NCBI GenBank assembly: GCA_023409675.1
Contig: JAEYRC010000228.1
Span: forward strand, 1 to 16,840
Source of the DNA: Bacteroidota bacterium
GTDB lineage: Bacteria; Bacteroidota; Bacteroidia; Chitinophagales; Chitinophagaceae
Length of the DNA stretch: 16,840 bases
Direction of reading: 5' to 3'
Positions within the stretch are counted from its first letter, which is position 1. Every line of letters begins with the position of its first letter. The position numbers and the translations under genes are program-made. Under the pieces are notes generated by a model. That model ran no database searches, was not told the DNA's origin, and saw only the letters and a list, made by a program, of their open reading frames with translations. Shown here in pieces: positions 13,774 through 16,840 of this stretch.

Positions 13774-14868
13774 ATGAAAATTACGCTAATCGCAGGTGCC
13801 CGGCCGAATTTTATAAAAATTGCTCCTATCATTCATGCCATCAGCGCAGCAGTTGCGGGTGGAGCAAAGCTTTCCTACCGCCTCGTGCATACCGGCCAGC
13901 ATTACGATAAAAAGATGAGCGAAACCTTCTTTGAAGAATTGAACATTCCCCAGCCGGATGTAAACCTGGAATGTGGAGGAGGATCACAGGCTGAACAGAC
14001 TGCAGCAATCATGATCGCTTTCGAGAAGGAACTTATGCAGCATCCGGCCGACCTGGTGATTGTTGTTGGTGATGTTACCTCCACGATGGCCTGTGCTATT
14101 GTAGCCAAAAAGCTCAATACGAAAGTGGCACACGTGGAAGGGGGTATTCGTTCGTTCGACCTTACCATGCCTGAAGAAATTAATCGCATGGTTACCGACA
14201 GTATCACTGATTACTTTTTTACTACCTCCGAGTTTGCAAATGAGAATTTGCGCAAACTGGGTGTAAAGGATGAGGCGATATTTTTTGTGGGAAATGTGAT
14301 GATCGATACGTTGAAGAAGTTCATGCCCTTATTCACTCCTCCCGATTTTTATGGTGAACTGAACCTGAAGCAGGGAAATTATTTCGTACTTACACTGCAC
14401 CGGCCGGCAAATGTTGACCAGGTAGATACACTGAACGGTTTGATCACCGCGATATTGGAAAATTCCGGCGATATGCCCATCATATTTCCCATCCATCCGC
14501 GAACAGCAAAGATTTTTGCCAGTCTGAGTCAGTCAAATCCACGCTTGATCATTGTAGAACCACTAGGATATCTTCAGTTTAATTATCTCGTAAAAAATGC
14601 ATTTGCGGTTATTACAGATTCGGGTGGTATTACGGAAGAAACAACGGTCATGGGCATTCCCTGCCTGACCTTACGCAATAATACGGAGCGGCCGGAAACA
14701 ATTACCATAGGTACCAATACCCTGGTTGGTACTCAAACAGAAGCATTAACCCAATCACTTAAAGAACTTTTAAGCACCGGCGGTAAAAGCGGCGCCATAC
14801 CGCCCCTGTGGGATGGAAAATCGGCAGAAAGAATTGTGCAGCACTTAATATCCCTCGATGAACAATAA
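13774..14868 (+). CDS. wecB: UDP-N-acetylglucosamine 2-epimerase (non-hydrolysing)
   Basis: Interconverts UDP-GlcNAc and UDP-ManNAc for surface polysaccharide synthesis in the cytoplasm. The 364-residue GT-B-fold protein has AGARPNFIKIAPII (7-20), HTGQHYDKKMSETFF, VGDVTSTMACAIVAKK (Asp100), HVEGGIRSFD (Glu122), MPEEINRMVTDSI (Glu134), LTLHRPANVD (His209) and ITDSGGITEETTVMGIPCLTLR with NNTERPE. These match the E. coli catalytic set Asp95, Glu117, Glu131 and His213. Its TAA overlaps the ATG of the next gene by 11 bases, so the epimerase and glycosyltransferase are probably translationally coupled and work on one glycan. The substrate could be a modified UDP-GlcNAc; the sequence does not decide. 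Confidence 0.94.
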   Translation: MKITLIAGARPNFIKIAPIIHAISAAVAGGAKLSYRLVHTGQHYDKKMSETFFEELNIPQPDVNLECGGGSQAEQTAAIMIAFEKELMQHPADLVIVVGDVTSTMACAIVAKKLNTKVAHVEGGIRSFDLTMPEEINRMVTDSITDYFFTTSEFANENLRKLGVKDEAIFFVGNVMIDTLKKFMPLFTPPDFYGELNLKQGNYFVLTLHRPANVDQVDTLNGLITAILENSGDMPIIFPIHPRTAKIFASLSQSNPRLIIVEPLGYLQFNYLVKNAFAVITDSGGITEETTVMGIPCLTLRNNTERPETITIGTNTLVGTQTEALTQSLKELLSTGGKSGAIPPLWDGKSAERIVQHLISLDEQ

Positions 14869-15976
14869 GCGGATCATAATTATTTCCCGCACCATTTTTC
14901 CGAACAAAGCACCCCGTGCGGCACGGGCAACTGAGCTGGCAAAAGAATTTGCCGCCCGCGGTTACCAGGTTGAATTATATGCGGTAATGGGTCGGTATGA
15001 TTATACGGAGTTTTCCGCAAAGCATAATATCCAGGTCAGGAATATCGGGGAAATGAAGTTTGCCACGCTCAACAGTGACGGTAAACGGAAAGACAGCTTT
15101 ATCCTCAAAGCGTTGACCCGCCTGTTTAATAATCTGCTCGAATTTCCGGATGTGGAGCTGATGTTCCGAATCAGAAAACTACTGCAGAAAACCGGTCCTG
15201 CTGATCTTCTTGTTACCGTTGCTGTACCATTTCCCTTACACTGGGGTGCAGCCTGGGCAAAAACAGCAAAGCCTGAAGCGTTTTCTGCCTGCTGGATAGC
15301 CGATTGCGGGGATCCGTATATGGGTAACAAAATTCTGAAGAAACCATTTTATTTCAAATATGTTGAGAAATGGTTTTGCCGGAAAGCCGACTACATCACT
15401 GTACCTATTGCTGAAGCCATTCCGGCATACTATCCCGAATTTCATTCTAAAATCCACGTGATCCCCCAGGGATTCGATTTCTCTGTTAAGGTTCCGGAAT
15501 ACAAGGCGGGCAATGCAGTGCCGACCTTTATTTATGCAGGCGTTTTCTATAAAAATATTCGCGACCCCCGTCCCTTGCTGGATTATCTCAGTACACTGGA
15601 TACGAACTTTAAATTCATCATTTTTACGAAAAGCAAAGCACTGATTCAGGAATATACGGATCGATTGGGAGATAAACTGGAAGTGCGGGATTATATTCCC
15701 CGTGAAGCGTTGCTGGCTGAACTCAGCGCTGCTGATTTTTTGGTAAACCTTGAAAATAATTCAGGGTTGCAGTCGCCCAGTAAACTTATCGATTATGCGC
15801 TTTCCCGGCGTCCGATCCTTTCTGTTAACAGTAACAAACTGAATACAGCATTGATACAACAGTTTCTGAACGGAGATTATTCCGGTCAAACAATGGTGAA
15901 AGATATTGACCAGTTCAATATTGCTACGGTAGCCTCAAAATTTCTTCAGCTTGCAGGACTGGAAATCAAATCCTGA
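14858..15976 (+). CDS. GT-B glycosyltransferase (GT4-like)
   Basis: A 372-residue putative cytoplasmic or membrane-associated glycosyltransferase. The N-terminal half begins with a Rossmann strand and donor/acceptor loop RIIIISRTIFPNKAPRAAR, then ELAKEFAARGYQVELYA. The C-terminal half has IHVIPQGFDF, PTFIYAGVFYKNIRDPRPLL, YIPREALLAELSAADFLVNL and SPSKLIDYALSRRPIL, the last corresponding to the donor-binding region of GT4 enzymes but without a standard E-x7-E motif. No membrane helix is seen. The ATG at 14858 overlaps the wecB stop (ATGAACAATAA), which points to translational coupling and a shared polysaccharide pathway. Donor and acceptor sugars cannot be told. It converges on the PBP gene, 68 bases away. 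Confidence 0.85.
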   Translation: MNNKRIIIISRTIFPNKAPRAARATELAKEFAARGYQVELYAVMGRYDYTEFSAKHNIQVRNIGEMKFATLNSDGKRKDSFILKALTRLFNNLLEFPDVELMFRIRKLLQKTGPADLLVTVAVPFPLHWGAAWAKTAKPEAFSACWIADCGDPYMGNKILKKPFYFKYVEKWFCRKADYITVPIAEAIPAYYPEFHSKIHVIPQGFDFSVKVPEYKAGNAVPTFIYAGVFYKNIRDPRPLLDYLSTLDTNFKFIIFTKSKALIQEYTDRLGDKLEVRDYIPREALLAELSAADFLVNLENNSGLQSPSKLIDYALSRRPILSVNSNKLNTALIQQFLNGDYSGQTMVKDIDQFNIATVASKFLQLAGLEIKS

Positions 15977-15999
15977 TCATCCATTGCATTGTCCTGCGA

Positions 16000-16017
16000 T
16001 TGAGGCCGTTACCTCAA
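16000..16017. terminator. Candidate bidirectional terminator hairpin
   Basis: TTGAGG (16000-16005) pairs perfectly with CCTCAA (16012-16017) across CCGTTA. It sits in the 68-base gap between the convergent glycosyltransferase and PBP genes, where one symmetric hairpin could serve both strands. No T-run flanks it on either side. Confidence 0.4.
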
Positions 16018-16044
16018 GCACGCTGTATCATTGAATACGTATGA

Positions 16045-16840
16045 TCATTCATCCTTCTTTCCAAAAATCCGTTTAAAAAATCCCTTTTTCTTCTTGTCCT
16101 GATCATCGGTACTGTCTTTTGCAGGCGCTTTCTTATCATCAGCTTTTTTCGATTTGCCGCCGGCTTCTTCCAAAATCTTTTTCTCTTCAAAAGACAACTT
16201 GGATTCTACAGGTACTTCTTCCGGTGTTGAAAGATATTCATCAGCCAGTCCATTTCCGACATCCGTTCCTTCTGCACCCGGAGGAGGAAGCCGGTCGATG
16301 ATTTCCATGTAATCATAAATAGATTCAATCTTCATATTCTCCGGCTGAACAAATGCCAGGTTTTTATCGAGTCCGAGCGTTTTATCGGCAAGCGCTTTTT
16401 TGAAGAAATATTCCCAGATCGGCATGGCGGCACGACCACCATAACCGAGGTTGCTCTCGAGACGAACAAAACGATCATCGCAGCCTACCCATACCCCGGC
16501 AGAAAGCTGCGGTGTAAACCCTATAAACCAGCTGTCGGAATTATCGTTGGTGGTTCCTGTTTTACCGCCCATTTCGGCTACGCCTAACCGTGAACGAAGG
16601 CCTGCCGCGGTACCGATATCTACCGGACCCTGCAGCATTTTTGTCATTGTATAGGCCGTCTGCTGGCTAAGCACTTCCTTGCGTTCGGTGTCAAATCGGG
16701 CCAGCACATTCCCATTTTTATCTTCAATACGGGTGATATACACCGGCTTGGTGCTGAAACCACCGGAAGGAAACATCGTATAACCCCACATCATTTCAAA
16801 CATGGATAAATCTACAGCTCCAAGACTGATAGAAGGGTAG
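16045..16840 (-). CDS. Class A penicillin-binding protein (PBP1A type), C-terminal part, 5' end outside window
   Basis: Bifunctional glycosyltransferase/transpeptidase that polymerises and crosslinks peptidoglycan at the inner membrane. The visible part is the end of the transpeptidase domain: LGAVDLSMFEMMWGYTMFPSGG, TKPVYITRIEDKNGNVL, QQTAYTMTKMLQGPVDIGTA, then the KTGTT motif (about 16552-16563) in GGKTGTTNDNSDSWFIGFTP, and VWVGCDD. The frame stays open to the right edge, so the first in-frame ATG (16803) is internal. The glycosyltransferase domain and the SxxK and SxN motifs lie outside the window. The tail is long, Lys-rich and low-complexity (KKADDKKAPAKDSTDDQDKK, then FFKRIFGKKDE) and probably unstructured. 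It is transcribed towards wecB and the glycosyltransferase gene. Confidence 0.93.
   Translation of the reverse strand, partial: YPSISLGAVDLSMFEMMWGYTMFPSGGFSTKPVYITRIEDKNGNVLARFDTERKEVLSQQTAYTMTKMLQGPVDIGTAAGLRSRLGVAEMGGKTGTTNDNSDSWFIGFTPQLSAGVWVGCDDRFVRLESNLGYGGRAAMPIWEYFFKKALADKTLGLDKNLAFVQPENMKIESIYDYMEIIDRLPPPGAEGTDVGNGLADEYLSTPEEVPVESKLSFEEKKILEEAGGKSKKADDKKAPAKDSTDDQDKKKKGFFKRIFGKKDE

Noticed and set aside
1..16840. tRNA, rRNA, CRISPR array, insertion sequence or prophage
   Set aside because: No cloverleaf, regularly spaced repeats, transposase or phage gene was found on reading; small RNA genes without recognisable sequence cannot be excluded.

Overview
The window looks like a chromosomal segment of a member of the Bacteroidota, most likely Chitinophagales/Chitinophagaceae. 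This is inference from protein style, with no search run. Genes are moderately GC-rich and there are no convincing Shine-Dalgarno sequences before most starts. Several genes carry a TAnnTTTG-type -7 promoter box. Chorismate mutase is fused to DAHP synthase, and the outer-membrane-type proteins resemble those of this phylum. No tRNA, rRNA, CRISPR array, insertion sequence or prophage was seen.

Layout. 1-557: 3' part of murQ (cell-wall recycling). 657-1220: unrecognised, very aromatic-rich protein, followed by a stem-loop. 1256-1466: leader region of the aromatic amino-acid operon, containing a 29-codon reading frame with an alternating Tyr/Phe run, a GC-rich terminator hairpin with a 9-T tail, and an upstream copy of the terminator's 3' arm that can act as antiterminator. 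1467-4375: pheA (prephenate dehydratase), a class I aminotransferase and tyrA (prephenate dehydrogenase), tightly packed. 4376-4598: structured purine-rich spacer ending in a promoter box. 4599-6278: DEAD-box RNA helicase. 6311-10801: DAHP synthase/chorismate mutase fusion, aroB, aroA and aroC. 10859-11641: secreted M14-like putative zinc hydrolase. 11732-12256 (minus): DUF488 protein. 12454-12870: RlpA-like protein. 12928-13515: probable outer-membrane barrel. 13774-15976: wecB-type epimerase overlapping a glycosyltransferase gene. 16045-16840 (minus): C-terminal part of a class A penicillin-binding protein, running off the right edge.

How it works together. The central 9 kb encodes the first step of the shikimate pathway (DAHP synthase), steps 2, 6 and 7 (aroB, aroA, aroC), and the Phe and Tyr branches. 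Chorismate mutase is carried on the DAHP synthase. aroQ/aroD, aroE and aroK are not in the window. The best find is the apparent ribosome-mediated attenuator before pheA. Its control codons are both Tyr and Phe, matching the two end products of the genes behind it, so one leader could sense both. Flanking genes deal mostly with cell wall and envelope (murQ, rlpA-like, barrel, wecB-glycosyltransferase, PBP) and have no evident functional tie to the aro genes.
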